A DNA stretch of 64,000 bases, from positions 42,845 to 106,844 of the forward strand of contig PDZV01000009.1 in the NCBI GenBank assembly GCA_002753135.1. Reading direction: 5' to 3'. Below, in pieces: positions 52,002 through 61,343 of this stretch (position 1 is the stretch's first letter; the number at the start of each line of letters is the position of its first letter). The DNA is from Magnetococcales bacterium WMHbinv6 (GTDB taxonomy: Bacteria; Pseudomonadota; Magnetococcia; Magnetococcales; Magnetaquicoccaceae). The position numbers were made by a program, and so were the translations under genes. The notes under the pieces are model-generated. The model did no database searches, was not told where the DNA came from, and saw only the letters and a list, made by a program, of their open reading frames with translations.

Positions 52002-55000
52002 CCGCCACCCCCGAAACCAGGGAGCAATACAGTGCCCACATTCCGGCACTGGCCACCCTGATCAACCTGGGCTGGCACTACGTCTCTCCTGCTCAATGCC
52101 TGACCTGGCGTGGTGGCAATCGGGAGGTACTGCTCCGCACGGTTCTGGTGGAGGAGCTGAAAAAACGTCGTTTCAACCACAAAGGCCAGGATTACCCGCT
52201 TTCCCCCAATGCCATTGACCAGATTGTCCGTGAGGTGGCCGCCCCTGGATTGCATGAGGGGTTATTGTCCGCCAACGAGCGCCTGTACACCATGCTCACC
52301 CTGGGGGTGACGGTCACAGAGTTTATTGACGGCAAAAAGGTCCAGCCCACTATTCCGTTGGTAGAGTGGCACCACCCTGAGGCCAATTGTCTGCAGGTGA
52401 CGGAGGAGTTCGAACTGCTCTCGGAGCAGGGAACCCACACCCGACGGCCAGATATTCTCTGTTTCGTCAACGGTATCCCCCTGGTGGTCATCGAGGCCAA
52501 ACGTCCCGATTCGGGCAATCCCAATACCTCCATGGTCGCAGAAGGGATCAGTCAGCAGATTCGCAATCAGGGACAGGACGAAATTCCGCTCCTGTTTGCC
52601 TACGCCCAGTTGTTGCTTGCAGTCAGCACCACCGAAGGTCGCTACGGAACCGTCAAGACCCCGGCCAAATTTTGGTCCCAATGGCGGGAAGAGATATTGA
52701 GCGAGGCCCATTTTGTCCAGATCAAAAACCAACCTTTGCCAACGGCCTCCCAGGCGGCTCTCTTCGCCGATAAATCGGCCAGGATGCGTGCCTACTTTGC
52801 AAGCCTGTGGTCCAACCCGCAACTGCCCACCGATCAGGACCGCCTGCTGATCAGCCTGCTTGCCCCCGACCGTCTGCTGGAATTTGTCCGTTTCTTTCTG
52901 TTGTTCGATAAAAAAAACGGCAAAATTGCCGCCCGCTACCAGCAGGTTTTCGGAATCAAAAAACTGTTGGCCCGCATCAACAAGAAAAAAACTCAGGGTG
53001 GGCGTGAGGGTGGGGTAATCTGGCACACCACCGGATCGGGCAAATCTTTCACCATGGTGTTTCTCTGCAAGGCGCTGCTGCTCGATTCGTTGCTGCGGGA
53101 GTGCCGCATTGTCGTGGTGACCGACCGGGTGGACCTGGAAAAACAGTTGGCCCGTACCTTCCTTTCTGGCGGGGCCTTTGGTTCCGAAATCGCCAGCCGC
53201 AAGGAGGGTGAACAGGCCAAGGTCAAGAGCGGCAAAGAGCTGGCCTGGCGTATCGGCAAGGGAAGCGAACGGATCATCTTTACCATCATCAACAAGTTTA
53301 ATGCCGCCTCGCGTCAACCGGAGTGCCATAACGACAGCGAAGAGTTGATTGTCCTGATCGACGAGGGCCACCGCAGTCAGGGCGGCGAAAACCACGAACG
53401 CATGCGCAAAGCGCTGCCCAACGCCGCCTACATTGCCTTTACGGGCACTCCTTTGCTCAAGAACGACAAGACCACCAACAAGTTTGGTCCAATCGTCCAC
53501 GCCTATACCATGAAACGGGCGGTGGAGGACGGAGCCGTTACGCCACTGCTCTACGAAGAGCGCAAGCCAGAGCTGAATATCAACGCCACCGCCATCGACA
53601 ATTGGTTTGAAAAAATCACGGTCGGATTGTCCGCAAAACAGAAATCGGACCTGAAACAAAAATACGGCCAAAAGGGTCCAGTGTACGGCTCTTCCAACCG
53701 CATCGAGTTGATCGCCTGGGATATTGCCGTTCACTTTGAGGAAAATTTCAAGTCGCTCAACACCGGCTTGAAAGGACAACTGGCAACCGACAGCAAGCTC
53801 TCTGCCATTCGTTACAAGCAGGCTCTTGACGCAACCGGGCTGGTCAGCAGCGCCGTGCTGATCTCCTCCCCGGATACAAGGGAGGGCCATGAGTCTGTGG
53901 ACGAGGCGATGTTGCCCGAGGTGCAACAATGGTGGAAAGATAACGTGGGTCACCAGGCCGAACACTACGAACGGGAGGTGGTGGAGAGCTTCGCCACCGA
54001 TGGCGACCCGGATATTCTCATTGTGGTGGATAAACTGCTGACCGGCTTTGATGAACCGCGCAATGCCGTTCTCTACATCGATAAACCCCTGCAAGAGCAT
54101 AATCTGATCCAGGCCATCGCCCGGGTAAACCGGCTCCATGAACACAAACGCTTCGGATTGCTCATCGACTATCGGGGCATTCTTGGCGCTCTGGACACGG
54201 CCATGTCCGAATACCATGATCTGGCCAATCGCACCCAGGGAGGATATGAGCTGGAGGATCTTGACGGACTGTATAGCCAGATGAGTACCGAATACAAACG
54301 GTTGCCAACGCTGCACAACCGTTTATGGGGGCTGTTTGACAGCGTACAAAACCGGAAGGATCTGGAGCAGTATCGGAAAGTGCTGATGCCCAGATACACG
54401 GAAGGAGAAGAAGGCGACAGCTATGATACCCGGCAAAAGGTGCGGGAGGATTTCTACGCTGCCCTTACCGAGTTCGGTTTGTGCCTCAAAGTGGCTCTAT
54501 CTTCACGCCATTTTTTTGCGGATGCCTCTTTCTCCGAAGCCACCATTGCCGGATACAAGGGGGATCTGCACTTTTTTACCAACCTGCGCAAAATTGCCCG
54601 GCAGGATGCCCAGGAAACGGTGGATTTCACTGCCTACGAAGAGCAAATTCGGCGTCTGGTGGACAAACATGTGGTTGGGGAGCGGATTGTCGAACCACAG
54701 GGGGTCATCCTTTTGGATGAGTTGACCAAGGAGGAGCCGGAAAGCTGGTCTGATGAAAAAACCCGGAACGAAACCGACATCATCCGCACCAGGATCAAAA
54801 AAACCATTGAACAATCTTTGGCGGATGACCCCTATGCCCAGAAGGTCTTTTCGCAGTTGCTGCGGGAGGCTATTGCACAAGCAGGGGCACTGTTTGACCA
54901 CCCAAACAAGCAATATTACCTGTTCAAAGAGTTTGAAGCGCAAGTCAATGCTCGGAGAGTGGAAGGTGTCCCCGACGTTTTCGGAGAAAATCGGCACGCC

Positions 55001-55282
55001 AAAGCCTACTATGGAGCCTTACGCCTTGTTTTGGGTGATGCGCGGTTTCATGAGATAGACGAGACCGAACAGCAGCAGTTTGTCGACGATGCCAAAACCA
55101 TGGACGAGGTGGTGAGAAATGCCGTAGCTGAACACTCCATCAACCCGCAGAATGTTGAGGCGGAAATTCGCAAAGGATTGCTGCCCCGCCTGTTCAATCG
55201 GGTGGGATTGGAGGCTGCCAAAGAGGTGATTGAACAGGTCATCCAGATTGCTCGCATTGGCTTTGGCCGAGGAAACAGATAA
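51998..55282 (+). CDS. hsdR: type I restriction endonuclease subunit R
   Basis: 1094 residues. The N-terminal PD-(D/E)xK nuclease shows RRPDILCFVNGIPLVVIEAK (Asp, Glu, Lys). Two helicase RecA domains follow: Walker A HTTGSGKSFT, DEGHR motif II, FTGTPLL motif III, and the motif VI region LIQAIARVNRLHEHK. The C-terminal ~450 residues form the helical domain that docks on the methylase. It translocates DNA and cuts it far from the unmethylated site. The ATG at 51998 overlaps the abi stop; an upstream in-frame extension lies inside abi and is ignored. Confidence 0.95.
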   Translation: MTATPETREQYSAHIPALATLINLGWHYVSPAQCLTWRGGNREVLLRTVLVEELKKRRFNHKGQDYPLSPNAIDQIVREVAAPGLHEGLLSANERLYTMLTLGVTVTEFIDGKKVQPTIPLVEWHHPEANCLQVTEEFELLSEQGTHTRRPDILCFVNGIPLVVIEAKRPDSGNPNTSMVAEGISQQIRNQGQDEIPLLFAYAQLLLAVSTTEGRYGTVKTPAKFWSQWREEILSEAHFVQIKNQPLPTASQAALFADKSARMRAYFASLWSNPQLPTDQDRLLISLLAPDRLLEFVRFFLLFDKKNGKIAARYQQVFGIKKLLARINKKKTQGGREGGVIWHTTGSGKSFTMVFLCKALLLDSLLRECRIVVVTDRVDLEKQLARTFLSGGAFGSEIASRKEGEQAKVKSGKELAWRIGKGSERIIFTIINKFNAASRQPECHNDSEELIVLIDEGHRSQGGENHERMRKALPNAAYIAFTGTPLLKNDKTTNKFGPIVHAYTMKRAVEDGAVTPLLYEERKPELNINATAIDNWFEKITVGLSAKQKSDLKQKYGQKGPVYGSSNRIELIAWDIAVHFEENFKSLNTGLKGQLATDSKLSAIRYKQALDATGLVSSAVLISSPDTREGHESVDEAMLPEVQQWWKDNVGHQAEHYEREVVESFATDGDPDILIVVDKLLTGFDEPRNAVLYIDKPLQEHNLIQAIARVNRLHEHKRFGLLIDYRGILGALDTAMSEYHDLANRTQGGYELEDLDGLYSQMSTEYKRLPTLHNRLWGLFDSVQNRKDLEQYRKVLMPRYTEGEEGDSYDTRQKVREDFYAALTEFGLCLKVALSSRHFFADASFSEATIAGYKGDLHFFTNLRKIARQDAQETVDFTAYEEQIRRLVDKHVVGERIVEPQGVILLDELTKEEPESWSDEKTRNETDIIRTRIKKTIEQSLADDPYAQKVFSQLLREAIAQAGALFDHPNKQYYLFKEFEAQVNARRVEGVPDVFGENRHAKAYYGALRLVLGDARFHEIDETEQQQFVDDAKTMDEVVRNAVAEHSINPQNVEAEIRKGLLPRLFNRVGLEAAKEVIEQVIQIARIGFGRGNR

Positions 55283-56014
55283 GTGTCTCACCTGAGCATT
55301 GTTTATGGAGACGACCGGATTGATTTTTTGGTCTGTGTTGCCCCCCACCGCCCAAAACACAAGGTGGCCATCCACGTCTGCCCGGATGGATCGGTGCAGG
55401 TGGATGCACCCGAGGGCGCTACAGAAGGAGAGATCCGCGACGCTGTGCGCAAACAGGCTCGATGGGTGTTAAAACATGTCAGTGAAGCCAGACAACAACG
55501 AGAGCATGTGTTGGCCCGCCACTATGTCAGCGGCGAAAGCCATTTCTATCTGGGACGTCGCCATCTGTTGAAGGTAACCGTGGCCCCCGACGAACAGGGC
55601 AGGGTAAAATTGCTGCGCGGGCGATTGGAAGTGTGTTGTGCCAGGGACAACCCTGTTCTGGTAAAAATTCTGTTGCGCGCATGGTATCAGGAACGGGCCA
55701 AGGAGTACCTGCAAAACCGTCTTGCCATCCATACGGATCGTCTACCCTGGCTTGCAGAAGCCCCGTCCTGGAAATTGCTGCCAATGCAAAAACAGTGGGG
55801 AAGCTGTTCACCGAAAGGGGTCATTTCCTTGAATCCGCATCTGGTGAAGGCTCCAAGAGAGTGCGTAGACTACGTTCTGCTCCACGAACTCTGCCACCTG
55901 AGAGAACACAACCACAGTGAACGGTACTACCAACTCCTGGGACAATGGCTGCCGGAATGGAAATTAGTGAAAGCCAAATTGGATGGCATGGCCGAACTGC
56001 TGTTGAATGAGTGA
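55283..56014 (+). CDS. YgjP-like (DUF45) zinc metallohydrolase
   Basis: 243 residues of the YgjP/DUF45 family. The zinc motif LLHELCHLREHNH (HExxH-type, with a third His) lies near residue 200, and QWGSCSPKGVISLN is the other signature. The GTG start is the codon immediately after the hsdR stop, so it belongs to the same operon. DUF45 genes are often found at the end of type I restriction operons; whether they act as proteases on HsdR or elsewhere is unknown. The gene marks the right edge of the island. Confidence 0.9.
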   Translation: MSHLSIVYGDDRIDFLVCVAPHRPKHKVAIHVCPDGSVQVDAPEGATEGEIRDAVRKQARWVLKHVSEARQQREHVLARHYVSGESHFYLGRRHLLKVTVAPDEQGRVKLLRGRLEVCCARDNPVLVKILLRAWYQERAKEYLQNRLAIHTDRLPWLAEAPSWKLLPMQKQWGSCSPKGVISLNPHLVKAPRECVDYVLLHELCHLREHNHSERYYQLLGQWLPEWKLVKAKLDGMAELLLNE

Positions 56015-56036
56015 GACGGCCCATAACGGAATACAC

Positions 56037-57101
56037 TCACCCGCTCTGGCGCAATCCGTCGATAATCTCTTCAATAATTTCCCGAATGGTCATGGTCAGA
56101 CGCCATTGCGGGTAGTGGTCGCAAAATTTTTGCACGTCGCTGATCCACCATTGATGGTCGCCGATGCGGTTGCCGGGGACGATGGTGTACTGCAGGCGGC
56201 GGCCACTGATCTCCTGGCAGAGGTCGATGGCTTCCAGCACCGAACAGTTGGCCACCCGTGCCCCGCCCATGTTGTAGACTTCGCCGCTCTGCGGGGACTG
56301 AAAAAAGTGCCAGAAAGCCTGCACCAGATCGCGCACGTGAATGTTGTCCCGCACCTGCTTGCCCAGATAGCCGAAGACCGTATAGGGGCGTCCACTCAGC
56401 ACGCATTTGCTCAGCCAGGCGAGAAAACCATGCAACTCCGCCCCGGCATGGCCGGAACCGGTCAGGCAACCGCCGCGAAAAATACCGGTTTTTAAACCGA
56501 AATAGCGGCCATACTCCTGGGCCAGCACGTCTGCCGCCACTTTTGAGGCCCCGAAAAGGCTGTGCAGGCAGTTGTCGATCGACATGCTCTCATCGACGCC
56601 ACGCAGGGCGTAGGGGTGGGAGGCATCCAGCTCCCAACGACTCTCCAGTTCGATCAGCGGCAAATAATTGGGCTGATCGCCATAAACCTTGTTGGTACTG
56701 GTAAAAATGAACGGTACTTCCGGGGCATAGCGGCGGGTTGCCTCCAACAGATTCAACGTGCCGTTGGCGTTGATGGTAAAATCGGTATGGGGCTCCTTGG
56801 CGGCCCAATCGTGCGAAGGTTGCGCGGCAGCATGCACCACACCTGCCAGACGACCGGCATAAGCGGCAAACAGGGCTTCAATCCCCTCCTGATTACGAAT
56901 ATCCAGATCCAGCGGACGATAGCGGCTCGGATGGCGTTTCTGCAGGCGCTCTCCCGAGGCGCGGGTGGAGCCGTCGGCACCAAAAAAATATTCGCGCAGG
57001 TTGTTATCGATACCGATGACATCATACCCCTGCCCGGCAAACCAATCGACCGTCGCCGCACCAACCAAACCGTGCGCACCGGTTACCAGCACCACACTCA
57101 T
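56037..57101 (-). CDS. NAD-dependent nucleotide-sugar epimerase (CDP-paratose 2-epimerase-like), Phe for Tyr in active site
   Basis: 354-residue extended SDR. The Rossmann motif is [10 protein letters not shown], the ribose-binding VIGIDNN strand follows, and [13 protein letters not shown] and [13 protein letters not shown] resemble the CDP-paratose/tyvelose epimerase group. The catalytic YxxxK appears as FGASK ([13 protein letters not shown]), so the usual Tyr is Phe. Either this subfamily uses another base or the protein has a different reaction. It is probably part of a polysaccharide or glycan pathway with the next two genes upstream on the same strand. Confidence 0.82.
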   Translation of the reverse strand: MSVVLVTGAHGLVGAATVDWFAGQGYDVIGIDNNLREYFFGADGSTRASGERLQKRHPSRYRPLDLDIRNQEGIEALFAAYAGRLAGVVHAAAQPSHDWAAKEPHTDFTINANGTLNLLEATRRYAPEVPFIFTSTNKVYGDQPNYLPLIELESRWELDASHPYALRGVDESMSIDNCLHSLFGASKVAADVLAQEYGRYFGLKTGIFRGGCLTGSGHAGAELHGFLAWLSKCVLSGRPYTVFGYLGKQVRDNIHVRDLVQAFWHFFQSPQSGEVYNMGGARVANCSVLEAIDLCQEISGRRLQYTIVPGNRIGDHQWWISDVQKFCDHYPQWRLTMTIREIIEEIIDGLRQSG

Positions 57102-57161
57102 CCTGACCTCCCTGCCCCATCCCCGTTGATAAAATCCACCGTCAGCACATCGGACAGCCCG

Positions 57162-58229
57162 TCAACCGCCCAACAAAGGCTGCAACTGCCCACGATGATC
57201 GACCAGCCAGCGTACCACATCTTCGGCCAGGGTCACCATATTTCGTTGCGGACGCCAGCCGCACAAATCGGTCAAACAACGGTGATCGGTGACATAATAG
57301 GGAATGTCGGCGGCACGGGTTTGCGGCTGACTGCCGATGGCGAGGCTGCAACCGGTCACCTCCCGGGCCAGACGGCTCAATTCGCACAAAGAAAGGGTAT
57401 TGTCCGGGCCACCGCCCACATTCAGCGGGGTGACGGGAAAACGGTCCGGGGCCTCAATCTGCAAGCGCAGCAGATCATAGAGGTCATCCACATGCAGAAA
57501 ATCGCGCACCTGTTTACCACGACCACCAAAACCCATATAAGAGAGCGGCCCCTGATAGAGATGACGCGCCAGCCAGAGAACAAACACCCCCTGATCCACC
57601 TTGCCCATCTGCCAGGGACCGGCAATCACCCCACAACGCAAAATGGTCGCCGACAACCCATAGAGCGCCGCATATTCGGCAATCAGCAACTCCGCACTCA
57701 GTTTGCTGGCACCATACAAAGAGCGGTTGCCCGCCAGCGGAAAAGATTCGTTGATCCCGTCCGCCGACCAACCAACCCCGCTGTCCTGCGGGGCAATGAC
57801 CAGACGGCTCTCCTCTTCCTGCAACGGCAAAGCCCGCAACGGATCAATCGGATAGACCCGTGAGGTGGAGAGAAAAAGCAACCGTCCCCCCTGCTGGCGC
57901 ACATATTCCAGACAGTGGATTAAACCCAGCAGGTTGCTCTCCAGCACATAAGCAGGTGAGCCGCCGTAACCGGTGTGGACGCTGGGTTCGGCGGCACACT
58001 CCAAGAGCAGATCCACCGGCCCCACTTCAGCCAGATCGCTGGGGTTGCGAATATCCCCATGCATAAACTGCACCCCGTGCGCCGCCAGACGGGGCAAAAT
58101 CCATTCGCTGCCACGGCGGCGCAGATTATCCAGAGCCAACACCTGACAGTGGCCATAATCCCGTTTCAAGGCCACCGCCAGATTGGAACCGACAAAACCG
58201 GCTCCACCGGTTACCAGAATCCGTTTCAT
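57162..58229 (-). CDS. NAD-dependent nucleotide-sugar epimerase/dehydratase
   Basis: 355-residue extended SDR with Rossmann motif GGAGFVGSNLA, active-site Ser in FLSTSRVYP, intact YGASK (SLYGASKLSAEL), and KQVRDFLHVDDLYDLL for substrate binding. It is related to the neighbouring epimerase but keeps the catalytic Tyr. Sequence style is close to CDP-paratose 2-epimerase and UDP-glucose 4-epimerase relatives; the sugar cannot be named with certainty. Its ATG overlaps the stop of the radical SAM-glycosyltransferase gene (ATGA), and the next epimerase follows 60 bp later, giving a three-gene unit. Confidence 0.85.
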   Translation of the reverse strand: MKRILVTGGAGFVGSNLAVALKRDYGHCQVLALDNLRRRGSEWILPRLAAHGVQFMHGDIRNPSDLAEVGPVDLLLECAAEPSVHTGYGGSPAYVLESNLLGLIHCLEYVRQQGGRLLFLSTSRVYPIDPLRALPLQEEESRLVIAPQDSGVGWSADGINESFPLAGNRSLYGASKLSAELLIAEYAALYGLSATILRCGVIAGPWQMGKVDQGVFVLWLARHLYQGPLSYMGFGGRGKQVRDFLHVDDLYDLLRLQIEAPDRFPVTPLNVGGGPDNTLSLCELSRLAREVTGCSLAIGSQPQTRAADIPYYVTDHRCLTDLCGWRPQRNMVTLAEDVVRWLVDHRGQLQPLLGG

Positions 58230-61200
58230 GCGATGGACTCCCCGGCACTCTCCCCCGCCCCCCCGGAAAGCAGCATGGCCATAAAGCGGGGCAAATTGTG
58301 TTCAGCACGAATCTGCGCTGCCACGCTCTCTGCCGCCTGTTGCAGGGGCTGTTTTTGCCGGTGCAGGGTCAACACGGCTTCGGCCAGGGAGTGGGCGGAA
58401 AATGCCTCCATCACCACCGCCGGAAAGGGGTGCAGCGACTGCAGAAACTGCTCCATCCAGGAACCGGCTCCGGTCACCACCACCGGACGGCCCGCACCCA
58501 ACGCTTCGACCATGATGTGTGAGGTGCGGTAGGTATAGGAGAGTTGCGCATAGGGAATCAACACCGCATCGGCGGCGCGAATTTTGGCAAAATAGGCTTC
58601 GCCATACAAACGAACGTTTTCGCTCAACCGCACCCCGGAGGTGAAGCGGCGCAGGCTCTCCAATACGGGCAGATCCTGCTCTTGAATATTGGTGATGTGA
58701 ATATCAAACTCGACGGCATCGGTTACCGCCTGCACCCGTTGAATGGCCTCCGGCAGCAGGCTGAACCCCTTTTCGCCCCGCGCCTCCCCCAAAAACAGCA
58801 CGGTGGTTTTGCCTTGCTCGGGCGCGGGCAAAGCGGCTGGCAACCGCTCCAAAGGGGTAAAATCGATGGAAATCGGCAGCAGTGTCGCTTCAATTCCGGC
58901 CAGCTCCCGGTAATAGTCGCGCAAGGTGACTGAATCGACAAAAAAGCGAACCATCGGCTGCAAGGTCTGCAACAGCTGCAACCCCAAGGCAAACAATGGC
59001 TCCACCCAAAAGGGAATATTGCGCACGGTCAACATCAGATTGGGCGGAAAACGAAGCAGAATGCACACTTCCGCAGGCCTCTGCGGCAACGAACAGAGCC
59101 AGTCATACAGACCGATCAGAATGTTGTCATAAAGGGTATGGATGATCACCCGGTCACCCGGCAACAGGGCAATGTCACGGCGGGCATCGCGGCAAAAGAG
59201 TTGATTGCGCTCCCCGCCCAACTGATGATCGGGATCACAGCCCCAAAAAACAGAGACCATATCCTCCGGCATGCTGTGGTTGTGTGGCGGCAGATGGCTG
59301 ATATAAAAGCGGCTGCTCCACCCCTGCTGTTGACAATAAGCACGGATGGCATTGTTGACCGCCACATGGTGGCCATAAAAACCAAACATCGGATCAAGCA
59401 CATGCACCCGCCCGGAAAAAGGGAGCATGGCCGCTGCCGGCAGAATTGACGCACCCCTTTCCCCCGGATCGTAAGAGGGTATGGCCGCTGCCAGCAGGCG
59501 CCTGCCGTAGGCGATCAGTTCTGGACGTTGCAGGGTACGGGCAGTCAACAGCAGATGGTGCAGAACCGGAATCACCATTTGGTAAAGAATGGCCGTCTGT
59601 TCGCCAGCCATGGTTGCTGCCTGCTGCTGCAAACTCTGCAGCCCTTGCTGGGCATCGCGGTTGTTGGCGTACAACATCCCCCCCAAACCGACGGCGATGG
59701 CAAACAGAGGATTGTGCCGCCCGTTGCTCTGCAGCCACAAAGAGAGCAGGTAGGCGGTGCGGATGCGCCCCTCCTGCAGCAGGCGATAGACGGCAAAGGT
59801 CATCTCCTCGTTGATCGGCTGCCCTTGCAGATAACTGAGCAAGCCGTTGAGATCTCCCTGCTGATCCCAGTGCAAAATGGCTTCCAGAATCGATTCTGGC
59901 GCAGGCGTCGGCTCTGCGGGTGCAACCGCCTGTTCTTCGTTCTCCTGCAGGACCTGCAACTTGACCGCACCATCGGCATGGCGTTGATACCCCGCATCGA
60001 GGCGGGCCCCCTGATAGGCACGCAAAGAGCCTGCCTGGGCCAGGGTATGCAACGGTGTCCCTTCAATTTCGGCACAACCGGAGGTTTGCACCGAATCAAA
60101 AGGCAGAGAACGGATAAAATGGCGGGTCTCTTGCCGTTGCGCCTCGCTCTCGCCGGGCAAGCCCAAGGTAAAGGTGCCGTGGACGGTCATCCCCAACTGT
60201 TTCAGATAAAGAATGGTTTCGCGGGCCTCCTGCAGATTGAGCCGCTTGTTGACAATGTGATCCACCACCTCTTGATTGCCACTTTCGATCCCCAGTTTGA
60301 CCCCGAAACAGCCACTCTCTTTCATCGCCGCCCAGGTGGTGGCACGGATGCCATCCGGGCGACACATGGCCGACCAGGGCAGAGCGATGCGCTGCATCAC
60401 TTCACACATGGCCAACACATGGCGATCCCCCAGATTGAAGGTATCGTCATCAAAATAGATCGACTGAAAACGGTAGCGTCCCACCAGTTCGCGCAGCATT
60501 CCCTCCATGTAATCCGGCGTATAATGGCGCACCTTGCGCTGGCCGCTGCCATCGGGATCGTTGCCGGTCATGGTGGCCGGCCAGACACAAAAAATACATT
60601 TGTAGGGACAACCCCGACTGCTCCACACCTGGGCCTGGGGAAAACGTTGCCCTTGCGGGTTGCTGTCGCAATAGCGATGGGCGATCAGATCATCATAATA
60701 GGGATAGGGGGCGGCGTTCATCTCGGCACTGCTCAACAGGGCAAAATCGATCATCCCGTGCCGATCTTCGGCGATGGCCTGCACCACCCCTTTTTCATAT
60801 TCGCCGCGAATCACCGCCTGCACCACCCCTTCGGCGAGAATCTCCTCCCCTTTGCTGGCAATCGGCCCGCATAACAACAGACGCATCTCTGGATGGCGGC
60901 GCTGAATCTCCTGCAGCAACAGGCGATCATGCGGCCAACTGGGCGTGGCACTCTCCAGCACCAGGTGCGTAAAGCGCTGCTGGTCGAGAAACTGAAAAAA
61001 GGAACGATAACTCTCGCGCAGGGCGATACTGTCACGCAACAGCACCGGCACCCCTAGCTGCTGCCGGGCATAGCTGGCCGCGTAGCCAAGAAAAAAGGGA
61101 TAGGGCAGATAATCCCCGAATCGGAAATGGTCCGGGGTGGAGCGACCTTGCAGGGTAAAAGGCCAACGGGAGCCACAACGCACCCCGGCATGGTTGAGCG

Positions 61201-61276
61201 AACGGGCCTCTTCCTGCGAAAGTTGCAACGGGGTGGTTGAAACCCACCAGGGGGGATTGGCAAAGAGTATTTTCAT
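58226..61276 (-). CDS. B12-binding radical SAM protein fused to a glycosyltransferase
   Basis: 1016 residues. Residues ~1-190 look like a cobalamin-binding fold (ILFANPPWW start, LVLESATPSWPHD). A radical SAM domain follows with GCPYKCIFC (CX3CX2C) near residue 230 and LGIESGNQEVVDH. A helical linker (~450-650) leads to a GT-B-type glycosyltransferase in the C-terminal third (FLGEARGEKGFSLLPEAI, GAGRPVVVTGAG). It probably modifies a sugar or lipid-linked glycan made with the two downstream epimerases. The fusion is uncommon. ATG 61276 gives a family-like start (MKILFANPP), though no ribosome site is evident. Confidence 0.85.
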   Translation of the reverse strand: MKILFANPPWWVSTTPLQLSQEEARSLNHAGVRCGSRWPFTLQGRSTPDHFRFGDYLPYPFFLGYAASYARQQLGVPVLLRDSIALRESYRSFFQFLDQQRFTHLVLESATPSWPHDRLLLQEIQRRHPEMRLLLCGPIASKGEEILAEGVVQAVIRGEYEKGVVQAIAEDRHGMIDFALLSSAEMNAAPYPYYDDLIAHRYCDSNPQGQRFPQAQVWSSRGCPYKCIFCVWPATMTGNDPDGSGQRKVRHYTPDYMEGMLRELVGRYRFQSIYFDDDTFNLGDRHVLAMCEVMQRIALPWSAMCRPDGIRATTWAAMKESGCFGVKLGIESGNQEVVDHIVNKRLNLQEARETILYLKQLGMTVHGTFTLGLPGESEAQRQETRHFIRSLPFDSVQTSGCAEIEGTPLHTLAQAGSLRAYQGARLDAGYQRHADGAVKLQVLQENEEQAVAPAEPTPAPESILEAILHWDQQGDLNGLLSYLQGQPINEEMTFAVYRLLQEGRIRTAYLLSLWLQSNGRHNPLFAIAVGLGGMLYANNRDAQQGLQSLQQQAATMAGEQTAILYQMVIPVLHHLLLTARTLQRPELIAYGRRLLAAAIPSYDPGERGASILPAAAMLPFSGRVHVLDPMFGFYGHHVAVNNAIRAYCQQQGWSSRFYISHLPPHNHSMPEDMVSVFWGCDPDHQLGGERNQLFCRDARRDIALLPGDRVIIHTLYDNILIGLYDWLCSLPQRPAEVCILLRFPPNLMLTVRNIPFWVEPLFALGLQLLQTLQPMVRFFVDSVTLRDYYRELAGIEATLLPISIDFTPLERLPAALPAPEQGKTTVLFLGEARGEKGFSLLPEAIQRVQAVTDAVEFDIHITNIQEQDLPVLESLRRFTSGVRLSENVRLYGEAYFAKIRAADAVLIPYAQLSYTYRTSHIMVEALGAGRPVVVTGAGSWMEQFLQSLHPFPAVVMEAFSAHSLAEAVLTLHRQKQPLQQAAESVAAQIRAEHNLPRFMAMLLSGGAGESAGESIA

Positions 61277-61343
61277 GGTGGTCAGCACAGAGACAAAGCG
61301 CGTTATTTAATCGGTAAAAACCCGGAACCTTTTCATTCTCTGT

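Noticed and set aside
52262..54316. A 684-codon minus-strand frame inside hsdR
   Set aside because: Antisense shadow of a gene with clear nuclease and helicase motifs.
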